From: Alphaproteobacteria bacterium
Lineage (GTDB): Bacteria > Pseudomonadota > Alphaproteobacteria > Rickettsiales > Deianiraeaceae
Assembly (NCBI GenBank): GCA_025363115.1
Contig: JANYEN010000057.1
Location: 1 to 64,000 of the forward strand
Reading direction: 5' to 3'
Length of the DNA: 64,000 nucleotides
Part shown: positions 9,001-17,513 of the stretch, one piece after another
How positions within the stretch are numbered: position 1 is the stretch's first letter
How the letters are laid out: each line of letters opens with the position of its first letter
The notes under the pieces: generated by a model
Told to the model about the DNA's origin: nothing
Databases searched by the model: none
Seen by the model: only the letters and a program-made list of their open reading frames with translations
Translations under genes and position numbers: made by a program

Positions 9001-9477
9001 GAAAAATTAGAAATTGCTAAGCATAAAGCAACTAGAGACGTAACTATTGCAATTGAATCTTGGCAACTTAACAAAATGGTTTCATCAATCAGAGAATTTT
9101 CCAATTCTATTGAAGAATTGATATCTAAAACAGATACTGGAGATGCAATAAAAACTTTGTTTATTTTAATTAGTCCTGTTACTCCCCATTTGGCTCAAGA
9201 ATGTTGGACTATGTTAGGCTATAATGATTTTATATGCAATCAGCCATGGCCAGAATTTGATTTAACCAAATTAGAAAAATCTCAAATTATCATTGCTATT
9301 CAAGTTAACGGAAAACTTAGAGGAACAATAGAAGTTGACAAAAATTCAACTGAGGAAGAGCAAAAAAAAGTTGCCTTAGAAGTTAAAAATGTTGTGCAAT
9401 ATGTTCAAACTGGAATAATTAAAAAAACTGTTGTTATTAAAAATAAAATAATAAATTTTATTGTTGAAGCAAAATAA
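6097..9477 (+). CDS. leuS: Leucyl-tRNA synthetase with inserted GNAT acetyltransferase domain
   Basis: Charges tRNA-Leu. Class I features are all present: 'PYPSGNLHMGHIRNY' (HIGH) near residue 53, the CP1 editing domain (TTRPDTLFGA; CPAHDERDYEFA), zinc-type CPKCG/CPKCG pairs, 'YRLRDWGVSRQRYWG', 'FFESSWYFLRY' and KMSKS near residue 895. The protein is 1126 residues against the usual 830 to 870. Two extra blocks lie between the editing domain and the RLRDW motif: about 70 residues at roughly 7200-7440, and a complete RimJ/RimL-type GNAT domain at residues about 499-690 (7591-8160) with LRPFNENDF at its start and the acetyl-CoA loop QFWGKGYATE. The frame is unbroken. ATG 6097 is preferred to TTG at 6037 because it directly precedes the conserved region. 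Confidence 0.97.
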   Translation: MESKQIRNYNFAVNEKKWQQKWEENQTFVFDKNNQKPKYYVLEMLPYPSGNLHMGHIRNYTIGDVKARYKKMQGFNVIHPMGWDAFGLPAENAAIEGGIHPEIWTKKNIANMKEQLKKVGFSYDWSLEIATCDADYYKHEQQMFIDFYNKGLIYQKETEVNWDPVDNTVLANEQVVDGKGWRSGAIVEKRKLKQWFLKISDYAEELLEGLDNLPDWPEKVKTMQKNWIGKSVGAEVDFICDNDDKIKIFTTRPDTLFGASFVAISPQHPLAEKLALNNDKIADFIVQSKLGRTSEEELATKEKKGINTGLFCTLKLDIEIKIPVFIANFVLMDYGTGAIFGCPAHDERDYEFAIKYDLPITGVVHPGLFYDDTKGWSENKDVFCNTTSITRKNLTGVIDQQYINNYVKFSLMEREKRKPFDNKYERDGWEKAILESCKIGDKRIISCPFAEPGISINSGLLSGLTTKQAKQKMIEVLSQTKQPQNYIEFNPEKYLGAILETTNFVLRPFNENDFESLRLLHGDEQVMKYMLSSIDKVETPEKTKEVLERYKTWQQKDGFSRWAIFKKPEKFDNKKDIWEQLEFAGRMGPGFFYEAEKSKYVNKNDIEIGYAFLKQFWGKGYATEILKAVLYWVIKNYPKARVVAATHPDHIASQKVLQKTGFEYVGSETVDEDFGEEKIFILNKDKFNDIFLGKIGNSKTSYRLRDWGVSRQRYWGCPVPMVYCPKCGIVPERSENLPIKLPMDVDFKSTGNPLDKNADFIHCKCPKCGEQAKRETDTLDTFFESSWYFLRYICPNEKTAFNKIDINKFLPVDNYIGGVEHAVMHLLYARFFVKALRDCGYLNFDEPFKALLTQGMVCHRAYQNSVGKWLFPDEVENGIEIKTGEKVTDHGVIKMSKSKKNVVDPLHILDVYGADTARLFMMSDTPPERDLEWSVEVVDSVFKYINRLYKIAFRYKETKPDLNDKNASEKLEIAKHKATRDVTIAIESWQLNKMVSSIREFSNSIEELISKTDTGDAIKTLFILISPVTPHLAQECWTMLGYNDFICNQPWPEFDLTKLEKSQIIIAIQVNGKLRGTIEVDKNSTEEEQKKVALEVKNVVQYVQTGIIKKTVVIKNKIINFIVEAK

Positions 9478-9484
9478 TAATTTA

Positions 9485-10390
9485 TTATCTACCACGACTA
9501 TTACTATCCGAAAATGTACATTTATGAATAAATCCTTGATTGGCATTTTGTATCGCATTGCTATAAATCTTATTTCTTTTATTTCTTATTTCTTCAGAAC
9601 TAAGATTTTGCTCCCTAACTTCTTTAGATAAAATGTCTGTCGCAGATTTAAGTAAATTAATTTGTTCTTGATCTAGATTGGAATGTACAACAGGACCATT
9701 TCTACCAGATGACATAATCAACAGATCTTCAGGGTAACCTTTAACTGCTAATTCCGTTTTTAATTTTCTCTCATCTTTATATTGTTTAAGGTCATATGCT
9801 ATTTTTTCTGATATGGATTCTAAAAATTTAGGATCTAAATCTTTAATTTCAAATTCTAGATTTTTTACTTGTCTATCTTCAAAACTAGAACGATAAAGAC
9901 TTCGTTGCGTATTAGACAAACTATCATCACGATCTCTATCTATAGAAGCAGTTTTACCAGCTTTTAATCTAATTGTCAGTTTATCTAAAGGAAACATTTT
10001 CATTAAGGTTTTACAAATTCTTGTAATATCTTCGGCATTATAATTTCCTATGGAAATGGCAGCTGCTTTCTCGCCTGCAAACATCGGCTGTATTGCTTCA
10101 CCTGTAAACACAATTTTAACATTCTTTGCTTTTGATTGCTGAATTAATTCTGTAATACCATATAATAGATCATCTTTACCATTTATTTCATTAGATGCCA
10201 TAAATACGGCATCGTTATTATCTTTAGAGGCAGTAATATATTTTCTAAGAACATCATTATTTAATTCACTTTTTCTATTTATATATTGTTTGCGAGAATA
10301 ATTACCTAGTTCGTTTCTTCTATTTACCTCATCAGTAAGAGGTAACCCCACTAAAATTTTTAACGGTCTTTCAACTTCCATAATTTCCAT
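9485..10390 (-). CDS. Hypothetical protein
   Basis: A soluble protein of about 301 residues that I do not recognise. I choose the ATG at 10390 because an AGGA ribosome binding site lies about 7 bases upstream and a strong promoter (10432-10460) reads into it; the longer frame to 10432 would start inside the promoter. Visible parts: an N-terminal strand-rich region 'RPLKILVGLPLTDEV', a Rossmann-like strand 'KNVKIVFTGEAIQPMF', then a charged middle (RDRDDSLS) and a helical C-terminus. 'ILVGLPL' and 'KIVFTGEA' could be strands of an alpha/beta fold. It converges on leuS, 7 bases from its stop, and diverges from uppS. Confidence 0.7.
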   Translation of the reverse strand: MEIMEVERPLKILVGLPLTDEVNRRNELGNYSRKQYINRKSELNNDVLRKYITASKDNNDAVFMASNEINGKDDLLYGITELIQQSKAKNVKIVFTGEAIQPMFAGEKAAAISIGNYNAEDITRICKTLMKMFPLDKLTIRLKAGKTASIDRDRDDSLSNTQRSLYRSSFEDRQVKNLEFEIKDLDPKFLESISEKIAYDLKQYKDERKLKTELAVKGYPEDLLIMSSGRNGPVVHSNLDQEQINLLKSATDILSKEVREQNLSSEEIRNKRNKIYSNAIQNANQGFIHKCTFSDSNSRGR

Positions 10391-10431
10391 ATAATTCCTA
10401 AAAATTTTAATTACTAATACAACTATAATCA

Positions 10432-10460
10432 ATTATAGTCTCAATTATAGATAAAGTCAA
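10432..10460 (-). promoter_or_regulatory. Strong sigma70-type promoter for the 9485-10390 gene
   Basis: Read on the minus strand: TTGACT, a 17-base spacer, then a perfect TATAAT at 10432-10437. Start of transcription would fall about 35 bases before the ATG at 10390. Confidence 0.65.
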
Positions 10461-10487
10461 ATGATAAATAAAATAAAATTTGATATC

Positions 10488-10516
10488 TTGACTTTTGGGT
10501 TTATAAATTATAGAAT
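10488..10516 (+). promoter_or_regulatory. Sigma70-type promoter for uppS-cdsA
   Basis: TTGACT at 10488-10493, a 17-base spacer, then TAGAAT. The two divergent -35 boxes lie inside an 8-base inverted repeat (AAAGTCAA 10453-10460, TTGACTTT 10488-10495) with 27 bases between, so the promoters stand back to back and could share one regulator. Confidence 0.6.
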
Positions 10517-10552
10517 AATATATAAAAAACTTTTTAAGAAAAATAAAATTAA

Positions 10553-11302
10553 GTGACAAAACAAAAAGAACAAACTTTAATTAATGACATCAAACTGAAA
10601 GGCAATATACCTTCTCATGTCGCAATTATTATGGATGGTAATCGAAGATGGGCAAGACAACAAGGTTTAGATATTCAGGATGGTCATATTAAAGGAGCAT
10701 TAAAAATTGAAGAAATTATAGATGCAGCAATGGAAATTAATGTAAAAATGCTAACTTTATATGCTTTTTCTTCAGAAAACTGGAATAGGAATAAAATTGA
10801 AGTTGAATATTTAATTTCTATTCTTAAAGAATATTTAGATAGCGAATATATCAACAAACTTATTTTTAAAAATGTCAAATTATTAGCAATTGGAGATATT
10901 AATAAATTTGATAATAATATTGTTGAAAGAATCAAGGAAATTGAAAAAAAAACCTGTAATAATACCGACCTAACGTTATGTTTAACTTTAAGTTATAGCG
11001 GGCGCGAAGAAATTATAAGAATGGTGCGACTAATATCCGAACAGGTTAAATCAGGATTATTAAATATTGAAGAAATCAACGAAAATGTTGTAAATCAAAA
11101 TATGTATTTAAACCAATATACCCATCCTGATTTAATTATTAGGTCGGGGGGGGAAAAAAGAATAAGTAATTTTTTATTATGGTATATCGCTTATTCAGAA
11201 CTTTATTTTACCGATAAAATGTGGCCTGATCTCAACAAAATAGATTTTTTAACAGCAATAGCGGATTATCAATTAAGAGAAAGAAGGTATGGAAGTATTT
11301 AA
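10553..11302 (+). CDS. uppS: Isoprenyl (undecaprenyl diphosphate) synthase
   Basis: Condenses isopentenyl units onto farnesyl diphosphate to make the undecaprenyl carrier used for peptidoglycan and other envelope polymers. Cis-prenyltransferase motifs: 'HVAIIMDGNRRWAR' (catalytic Asp near residue 27), 'LTLYAFSSENWNR', 'LTLSYSGREEI', and 'PDLIIRSGGEKRISNFLLW' with 'YSELYFTDKMWPD'. The 249 residues are normal. The start is a GTG at 10553; no ATG lies in frame before the conserved motif. The 3' end overlaps cdsA by 14 bases, the classical uppS-cdsA coupling. Together with lysC, murF and ispE in this window it indicates that a peptidoglycan precursor route is retained. Confidence 0.95.
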   Translation: MTKQKEQTLINDIKLKGNIPSHVAIIMDGNRRWARQQGLDIQDGHIKGALKIEEIIDAAMEINVKMLTLYAFSSENWNRNKIEVEYLISILKEYLDSEYINKLIFKNVKLLAIGDINKFDNNIVERIKEIEKKTCNNTDLTLCLTLSYSGREEIIRMVRLISEQVKSGLLNIEEINENVVNQNMYLNQYTHPDLIIRSGGEKRISNFLLWYIAYSELYFTDKMWPDLNKIDFLTAIADYQLRERRYGSI

Positions 11303-12074
11303 TCAATTGCCTGCAAAACAATCATTAAAAAAAGCAACTAACGAAATTATTAAAACTTTATTAATAAAAAAAAGTAATTTTTATCAACGAGCTGTTTTAG
11401 CTTTTATAATGAGTATATTTGCTCTTTTTATTGGTATTATGGGAGGATTTTGGTTTAATACAATAGTTCTGATAGCCGCTATAATTACCGCTATTGAATT
11501 CACCACGATGATACACTCAAAACAAATTAATAATGTCGATTCTGTTGTGGATTACGAAATTGCTAATTTAAAAAAAATAGTTCTTCCTTATATTATTATT
11601 CCCGCAATTTCTTTAATTTTTATCAGAGATTCAATTCAAGGAAGATCAATTATGATTTGGCTAATACTTAATATAGCCGCTGTTGATACCGCTAGTTATG
11701 TAGTAGGTAATTTAATAGGAAAAACTAAACTTTACCCCAGTATTAGCCCTAACAAAACTATTGAAGGAGCTTTAGGAGGCATAGTCGCGGCCACAATAAT
11801 AACTGTAATATTATTTCCAATTATGACAATTTTAAATACTTTTAGCTCGGGAGGCTTTAGATTTTATCAAATGATTTGTTTATCTCTATGCGTATCGGTA
11901 TTATCTATTATTGGAGATTTATTTGAATCTTATATTAAAAGAAAATGTGGAGTTAAAGATTCTGGATCGATTTTATTGAGCCACGGAGGAGTTATGGATA
12001 GGGTGGATAGCTTAACTTTTGTAGCTCCATTGGTTGCTGTTATGGTTATAATAAAAAAAGGTATATTTTTTTGA
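11289..12074 (+). CDS. cdsA: Phosphatidate cytidylyltransferase
   Basis: Integral membrane enzyme making CDP-diacylglycerol from phosphatidate and CTP, the branch point of phospholipid synthesis. It has several hydrophobic helices and the family signature at the C-terminus: 'SPNKTIEGALGG' and 'IGDLFESYIKRKCGVKDSGSILLSHGGVMDRVDS' with the conserved Asp and HGG residues. The 261 residues are typical. Translation is probably coupled to uppS, since the start lies inside the uppS reading frame. The 3' end is followed by the decayed Fic gene on the other strand. Confidence 0.94.
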   Translation: MEVFNQLPAKQSLKKATNEIIKTLLIKKSNFYQRAVLAFIMSIFALFIGIMGGFWFNTIVLIAAIITAIEFTTMIHSKQINNVDSVVDYEIANLKKIVLPYIIIPAISLIFIRDSIQGRSIMIWLILNIAAVDTASYVVGNLIGKTKLYPSISPNKTIEGALGGIVAATIITVILFPIMTILNTFSSGGFRFYQMICLSLCVSVLSIIGDLFESYIKRKCGVKDSGSILLSHGGVMDRVDSLTFVAPLVAVMVIIKKGIFF

Positions 12075-12106
12075 TATACAAGTTGTAATATAAAAAAGTT
12101 TTCGAG

Positions 12107-12902
12107 TTATAGATTTTCTGTTCCTTCTTGCAGTATATCCATATAATCCATATAAATACTTTTTATTACGATTACCATCAGAAAATTGCTTGACAATACC
12201 CAATAATAAAAAGTCCTCTATAAGCAAACTTGCGCTTTTATAATCTATATTAAATAATTTTGCTATATGAGCTTTATCAATTATTGAATTTTTTTCTAAT
12301 AAGTTAAGTAATTGCCACGCTTTATTTCGCTTAACACCTAATATTTTTTCTTTATTACTTTTTTGCAAGTGTAAAATTCTTTGGGTTGTTTGGTTAACTT
12401 TTTTACTAGTCGACACAACACCAATTAAAAATTCTATCCATTTTTCAAAATTTCCTGTTTGCCGAGGTATAGTAAGATGGTCATAATAGCTTTGGCGATT
12501 AGTTTTAAAATAAAGACTTAAATATAAAAAAGGCGAAGATAAGATACCCTTCCAAACCAAATAAAGTATTATTATAAAATACGTCCCATTCTACCATTAC
12601 CATCACAGAATGGATGGATTGTTTCAAATTGATAATGAATTAGCGCACATTTAACTAGTGGAGGTAAATGATCTGTATATAAATATTTTTTAATTGCCCA
12701 TTAAATCAATAGTTTTAGTGGGCGGTGGTGGAACAAAAAGAGCATTATCTGGTCTAGAACCCCCGATCCAGTTTTGCGATCTGCTTCTCAGAGCAAGTTA
12801 TATAATCCAGGCATATCAATTTTTATAGACAGTTTGGTAAGAAAAAATGCCTTATATCCTTCGATAATGTTTATCAGTACACCAGCTCTATTTTTATTCA
12901 TA
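12107..12902 (-). pseudogene. Fic-domain protein (AMPylase family), broken by several frameshifts
   Basis: Fragments of one Fic-family gene lie in order in different minus-strand frames: an N-terminal 'RAGVLINIIEGYKAF' near 12880, 'SQNWIGGSRPDNALFVPPPP' near 12760-12720, then '[20 protein letters not shown]' and the Fic motif [12 protein letters not shown] at 12582-12617, 'SSPFLYLSLYF' and an HTH-like C-terminal region, and the family end 'YMDILQEGTE' stopping at 12107. Frame changes occur at about 12810, 12695, 12570 and 12160. The longest open piece (12012-12560) reads past the natural end in a wrong frame. Intact Fic enzymes attach AMP or other groups to target proteins. This copy cannot be made as one protein. 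Confidence 0.88.
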
Positions 12903-13010
12903 TTTAAAAAACTAACAAAAGTTTTAATATATCTTAATTCAAAATTTCATATTAAATCAATAATAAAAAATATTTTCTAGCTGTTCTTGTTATAAAATAT
13001 TTATATTGGA

Positions 13011-14042
13011 TTAAATATTCTTTTTCTTAATATCATCTCTTGATAAATTTGTAGGTATTTGTTTATTATGCTTAAAGTAAACTTCCGATACATATCTTAC
13101 TCCTTTTTCTCCTCTTTTTAGTTGCACAATAACTTCTACTACTTCTTTAATATAATCTTTTATTTCAGATGGAGGCATACCTAAACCAGCTTGCATCACC
13201 ATAAGCTTTAATTGTTCAATTGCCATCATTGGAGTATCAGCATGCACTGTAGATATTGATCCAGGATGACCAGTATTTATGGCCCGCAAAAAACTAAATG
13301 CTTCAGCTCCTCTAATTTCTCCTACTATAATTCTTTCGGGGCGCAAACGTAAGCACGCTTCTATTAAACTTTGTGTTGTTACATCAGCACGACCTTGACC
13401 GCCCTTCGAACTTGTTAAATGAACGCAATTTTTATGTTTTAACACAACTTCTCTAGCATCTTCAACTGTTATTAATCTTTCTTCTAACGGAATTGCCGTC
13501 ATCATAGCATTAGCAAAAGTAGTTTTACCCGTAGAAGTACCACCAGAAATAATCATATTTTTTTTGCCAATAATCGCAGTTCTCAAAAATTCTTTTATAT
13601 TTTTGGCTGCAATTAATTTCGATAATTCAATATCAATAGGATTTGCAAGGTGTTCGGTAGCCGTATAATCAAAAGCTCCTAATGCAGCATATTCGTCAAG
13701 CGTTAATTGCATTGCAGCAGGCTTTCGGATAGCATAACAAATTGAACCTGGTTCACAAGCTGGAGGCAAAACAACCTGAACCCGAAATCCATTTGGCAAG
13801 GTAGCTGAAAGCAAAGGTTTTTCTTCACTAACCATTTGCTCGGTAGATTGAGCAATTAATAATGCCATTTCTCTTAAATGGTCGAAAGTAAGTATTGGAA
13901 CTTTATATAATTTTGTTTCTCCTTTTTTATCTACCCAAATTTCTTGTGGCTTATTAATAAGAACTTCGTTTACGTCATCAACAGCAAAATAATCCATTAG
14001 GGGCATTAAATATGATTGAAGCGCAGCAATTGAACCGCTCAT
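13011..14042 (-). CDS. virB11: Type IV secretion ATPase VirB11
   Basis: Hexameric traffic ATPase of the VirB/D4 type IV secretion apparatus, at the cytoplasmic face of the inner membrane. Seen: an N-terminal domain with 'DVNEVLINKPQEIWVDKKGE', Walker A 'GGTSTGKTT' near residue 168, the Asp/Glu box 'LITVEDAREV', Walker B region 'RLRPERIIVGEIRGAEAF', and the His box 'TGHPGSISTVHAD'. The 343 residues fit the family. No other vir gene is adjacent; in Rickettsiales virB11 usually lies with virB8-B10 and virD4, so the locus is probably split here. No good ribosome binding site is visible at the ATG. Confidence 0.95.
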   Translation of the reverse strand: MSGSIAALQSYLMPLMDYFAVDDVNEVLINKPQEIWVDKKGETKLYKVPILTFDHLREMALLIAQSTEQMVSEEKPLLSATLPNGFRVQVVLPPACEPGSICYAIRKPAAMQLTLDEYAALGAFDYTATEHLANPIDIELSKLIAAKNIKEFLRTAIIGKKNMIISGGTSTGKTTFANAMMTAIPLEERLITVEDAREVVLKHKNCVHLTSSKGGQGRADVTTQSLIEACLRLRPERIIVGEIRGAEAFSFLRAINTGHPGSISTVHADTPMMAIEQLKLMVMQAGLGMPPSEIKDYIKEVVEVIVQLKRGEKGVRYVSEVYFKHNKQIPTNLSRDDIKKKNI

Positions 14043-14263
14043 AATTTTAGCTTTAAATACAATTTAATAATATAATATTAAAAATAAAATGCAATAGCGG
14101 TAATTATCATAATTAATTAAAACTTAATAAAATGTTGTAATTAATTATTTTATAATTAAACTAATTTTAGATTTATATATTTACGTATCCAAGATATGAT
14201 TCCCAAGAAATACTAAAATAATAACATATTCCCCATTTGTCCAAACTTTTAATTATCCAGCAT

Positions 14264-15637
14264 ATGTTTAAAGTTTGCAAATTTGGAGGGTCAGTTTTAC
14301 ATACTTCGTCAAATATTATAAAAATTCTTGACATTATTTCTAATCAAAATCAGAAAACTATAATCATATTTTCGGCTTTTTATCAACAAACAGATGCTTT
14401 AATTAAAACTGCTGAGCTTGCTAATCAAGGCTTAGAATATTATCCAAAATTATTAGAAATTGTTAATTTTCATAAAAATATAACTTTCGATTTAGAATTA
14501 AAAATAGATTTTTTAACCGAAACTTTTGATAAAATATTTGAAGTTTATAATAAGGTTTTTACAAATAAAAATCTTTGCCCACAAATATTAGATGAAATTA
14601 TGAGTTTTGGAGAAAAACTTTCCACTTTAATTATTTTTAATTTTTTTAGTCATAAAATTAATGTTACTTTAGTTAATGCCGAAGAAATAATTAAAACAGA
14701 TTCAAATTTTGGTGCAGCAAAAGTAAATTTTGAAGAGACAATCATTAATTTTAATAAAGCTTTATTTAATATAACCCAAAAATATATAATATTAGGAGGA
14801 TTTATAGGTTCGAATCAACACAAACAAGTTACTACTTTGGGTCGCAATGGGTCGGATTATACTGCAGCAATAATATCCAATATAATAAAGGCTAATTGTC
14901 TTGAAATATGGAAAGACGTTGATGGAATTTATACTGCAGATCCTAAAATTGTAAAAAATGCCAAATTTATCAATATGGTTTCGTATTCCGAAATGTCAGA
15001 TTTGGCTTTTTTTGGTAACAAAGTAATAGCTATGACGGCTATGCATCCTATAGTAGAAAATAATATTGCCGTTTATATAAAAAATATCCAAAAACCATTA
15101 TCTATAGGTACTATTATTTCACCTCAAACTAACTATGATCATAAAATAAAGGGCGTTACTAAAATTGATAATTGTATTTTATTTGAAATAGTGTTTTTAG
15201 AAAATATTGCTATTGTTAATTTTTCTGAACGAATTAATAAAGCTTTGTCTAAAAATAATATTCATATTTTATTTTATAAAGTTCAAGAATACGCTATTTG
15301 CATAAAGCAAAATGAATCGCACGCCACTGAACTAGCATTAAATATTGAATTTAGCGACGAAATTGCTAATAATAATATTATAATAAATAAAACCATTAAT
15401 CAATCTATTATTGCTATTATTAGTTATGATATAAATTATATATCTCAAATAAATAAAGATTTGTTTTTATGCTTAGCGGATTATAAAATTGAGGTTAATA
15501 ATATAGGAAAAAATAATTCTACAACCAGCATAACGCTCGTGGTAGATACCAAAGTTGCCGACAAAACTATTAATGTTATTCATGCTTTTTTGATAAAAGA
15601 AGATATAGTTCCACGTATAACACAAAAACTAATCTAG
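14264..15637 (+). CDS. lysC: Aspartate kinase
   Basis: Phosphorylates aspartate, the first step toward lysine, diaminopimelate, threonine and methionine. The signatures are 'VCKFGGSVL' at the N-terminus, 'TLGRNGSDYTAA' and 'EIWKDVDGIYTADPKIV', followed by two degenerate ACT regulatory domains in the last 160 residues. In an intracellular bacterium the likely purpose is diaminopimelate for peptidoglycan. I choose the ATG at 14264 over TTG 14237, because family proteins start just before 'VCKFGGSV'. The usual 'AKVLHP' near residue 265 is replaced by 'NKVIAMTAMHP', a small divergence. About 220 bases before it hold no gene. Confidence 0.93.
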   Translation: MFKVCKFGGSVLHTSSNIIKILDIISNQNQKTIIIFSAFYQQTDALIKTAELANQGLEYYPKLLEIVNFHKNITFDLELKIDFLTETFDKIFEVYNKVFTNKNLCPQILDEIMSFGEKLSTLIIFNFFSHKINVTLVNAEEIIKTDSNFGAAKVNFEETIINFNKALFNITQKYIILGGFIGSNQHKQVTTLGRNGSDYTAAIISNIIKANCLEIWKDVDGIYTADPKIVKNAKFINMVSYSEMSDLAFFGNKVIAMTAMHPIVENNIAVYIKNIQKPLSIGTIISPQTNYDHKIKGVTKIDNCILFEIVFLENIAIVNFSERINKALSKNNIHILFYKVQEYAICIKQNESHATELALNIEFSDEIANNNIIINKTINQSIIAIISYDINYISQINKDLFLCLADYKIEVNNIGKNNSTTSITLVVDTKVADKTINVIHAFLIKEDIVPRITQKLI

Positions 15638-15770
15638 TTGCTAAAATCTATTCACTAATTTTTATAATTTTAGAACACTTTATTGCATATATTAATACTC
15701 ATAAATCAATTCGCCAAAACTTCTTGCCATTTATTTTTGCTAAACTTATAGGTTTTAATATTGAATAAAT

Positions 15771-15791
15771 TTTGACTTTACATAAGTCAAA
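15771..15791. promoter_or_regulatory. Inverted repeat with -35-like TTGACT upstream of rnj
   Basis: TTTGACTT, five bases, AAGTCAAA: an exact 8-base inverted repeat 30 bases before the RNase J start. The left arm contains TTGACT and could be a -35 box, but the -10 at 17-18 bases (ATCTAA/TCTAAA) is weak. It could instead be an operator or the end of lysC transcription. The same TTGACTT arms occur at the uppS promoter pair. Confidence 0.35.
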
Positions 15792-15821
15792 TTAATCTAA
15801 ATAAATAAGCTTTAAATTTAA

Positions 15822-17513
15822 ATGCAACTTGCTAAACTAAAAAACAAATTATTATTTATACCGCTTGGAGGAAGTGGCGAAATTGGGATGAACTTAAATC
15901 TTTATCATTATGATGGAAAATGGATAATGCTAGATTGTGGTACAGGATTTTCGGAAGAAAGAATAATGCCTGGTACCGATATTATTGTACCTGACGTATC
16001 TTTTATAGTTAAGAACAATATAAAAATTGAGGCAATAATAATTACCCATGCTCATGAAGATCATGTAGGAGCTGTGCCTCATTTATGGGAATATTGTAGT
16101 AAAGCTCCAGTTTATACTACTCCATTTACCGCTCACTTTTTAAAAAATAAACTTGCTGATTTTAAATTAGAGAATCAAATTCCAATTAAAGTAGTTACCG
16201 AAAATAGAGCAAAATTTTCGATTGGACCATTTGATTTGGAAATGATCGGTCTAACCCATTCAATACCTGAAATGCGCGCAGTTTATATTAAAACTCCAGG
16301 AGGAAGTATTTTACATACAGGTGATTGGAAATTAGATCGTGAACCAATAGTAGGTCAAGTTTCGGACGAAGAAAGATTAAGACAAATAGGAGAAGAGGGA
16401 ATTACTGCAATGGTATGCGATTCAACTAATGTTTTTTCGGATGGATGGTCTGGATCGGAAGGAGAAATAGAAGATAATTTGACTGAGTTAGTAAAAAAAA
16501 CTAAACATACTGCCGTAATTACTACTTTTGCTTCTAATATAGCAAGAATTCAAACTATTGCTAATGTAGCCAAAAAATGTAACAGAAATATTATTTTATC
16601 AGGTACTTCTCTTCATAGAATGACCACGGTAGCTAAAAAATGTGGATATCTACAAGGAGTAGAATTTATAGATGCCAAGTCTTTTACTGAACGAGATAGG
16701 GCAAATACTTTAATTATTGCCACAGGATGCCAAGGAGAACCCTTAGCTAGCGTGGCTAAACTTTCTGGCAGAACTCATCCTTTTTTAAAGATTCAAAAAG
16801 ATGATTTAGTAATTTTTTCTTCTAAAATAATTCCAGGCAACGAAAAAAAAATTGCTGCAACATTAAATAGATTGGCAGATTTAGGGGTAGAAATAATAAC
16901 AGAAAGACAAGCTAAAGTACACGTATCAGGTCACCCTAATAAAGATGAATTAAAACATTTATACGACCTTGTAAAGCCTAAAATAGCTATACCAGTACAT
17001 GGGGAGGCAATTCATATAAATGAACATTGCAAATGGGCGGAAAAATGCGGAGTAAAAAAAACTTTCTCAGTTAGAAATGGAGATTTATTATGCTTTGAAG
17101 ATAGTGAAGAAGTTATCAAAATAACTAAAATTGAAACTGACTATTTAGGCATTGATGGTAATTTATTTCATTCTCCTGGAGGAGAAGTTATGCGAGCACG
17201 AAGAAAATTAAAATCTGGAATATTAATATGTACTTTTACATTAAACACTAAAGGCGTTTTAATTTCAGGACCATCAATTATTACTCCAGGCAGTTTAGAT
17301 AGTAAAAATGAAGTAAAATTAATAAAAGAAATAGAACGAAGGGTAACTAACAATTTAAGCCAAAAAAGTTCTGGCTTTTTTAATATAAAAAAGAAAGATG
17401 ACTCTCATCAGGAAATTGTTAGTTCAGTTAAAAGCACTATTTTGCAAATTTTAAAACATGAACTTAAAATAACTCCAGTAGTTGAAGTTATGATGATGAT
17501 TGCTCAAGCCTAA
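15822..17513 (+). CDS. rnj: Ribonuclease J
   Basis: Beta-CASP metallo-beta-lactamase ribonuclease (5' exonuclease and endonuclease) for RNA maturation and decay. The metal motif 'THAHEDHVGAVPH' is near residue 77, followed by 'LTHSIPE', 'HTGDWKLD' and 'VCDSTNVF', then the beta-CASP part with 'SGHPNKDELKHLYDLVKPK' and 'PVHGE'. The 563 residues are normal for alphaproteobacterial RNase J. The stop abuts the stop of the convergent exported protein at 17514 with no spacer. Confidence 0.94.
   Translation: MQLAKLKNKLLFIPLGGSGEIGMNLNLYHYDGKWIMLDCGTGFSEERIMPGTDIIVPDVSFIVKNNIKIEAIIITHAHEDHVGAVPHLWEYCSKAPVYTTPFTAHFLKNKLADFKLENQIPIKVVTENRAKFSIGPFDLEMIGLTHSIPEMRAVYIKTPGGSILHTGDWKLDREPIVGQVSDEERLRQIGEEGITAMVCDSTNVFSDGWSGSEGEIEDNLTELVKKTKHTAVITTFASNIARIQTIANVAKKCNRNIILSGTSLHRMTTVAKKCGYLQGVEFIDAKSFTERDRANTLIIATGCQGEPLASVAKLSGRTHPFLKIQKDDLVIFSSKIIPGNEKKIAATLNRLADLGVEIITERQAKVHVSGHPNKDELKHLYDLVKPKIAIPVHGEAIHINEHCKWAEKCGVKKTFSVRNGDLLCFEDSEEVIKITKIETDYLGIDGNLFHSPGGEVMRARRKLKSGILICTFTLNTKGVLISGPSIITPGSLDSKNEVKLIKEIERRVTNNLSQKSSGFFNIKKKDDSHQEIVSSVKSTILQILKHELKITPVVEVMMMIAQA

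Noticed and set aside
12012-12560. A 182-codon gene overlapping the end of cdsA
   Set aside because: It is one frame of the Fic relic; its last 30 codons are a wrong-frame read past the true family end at 12107.
14237-14263. TTG start for lysC
   Set aside because: Adds nine residues with no family support before 'FKVCKFGG'; ATG 14264 fits.
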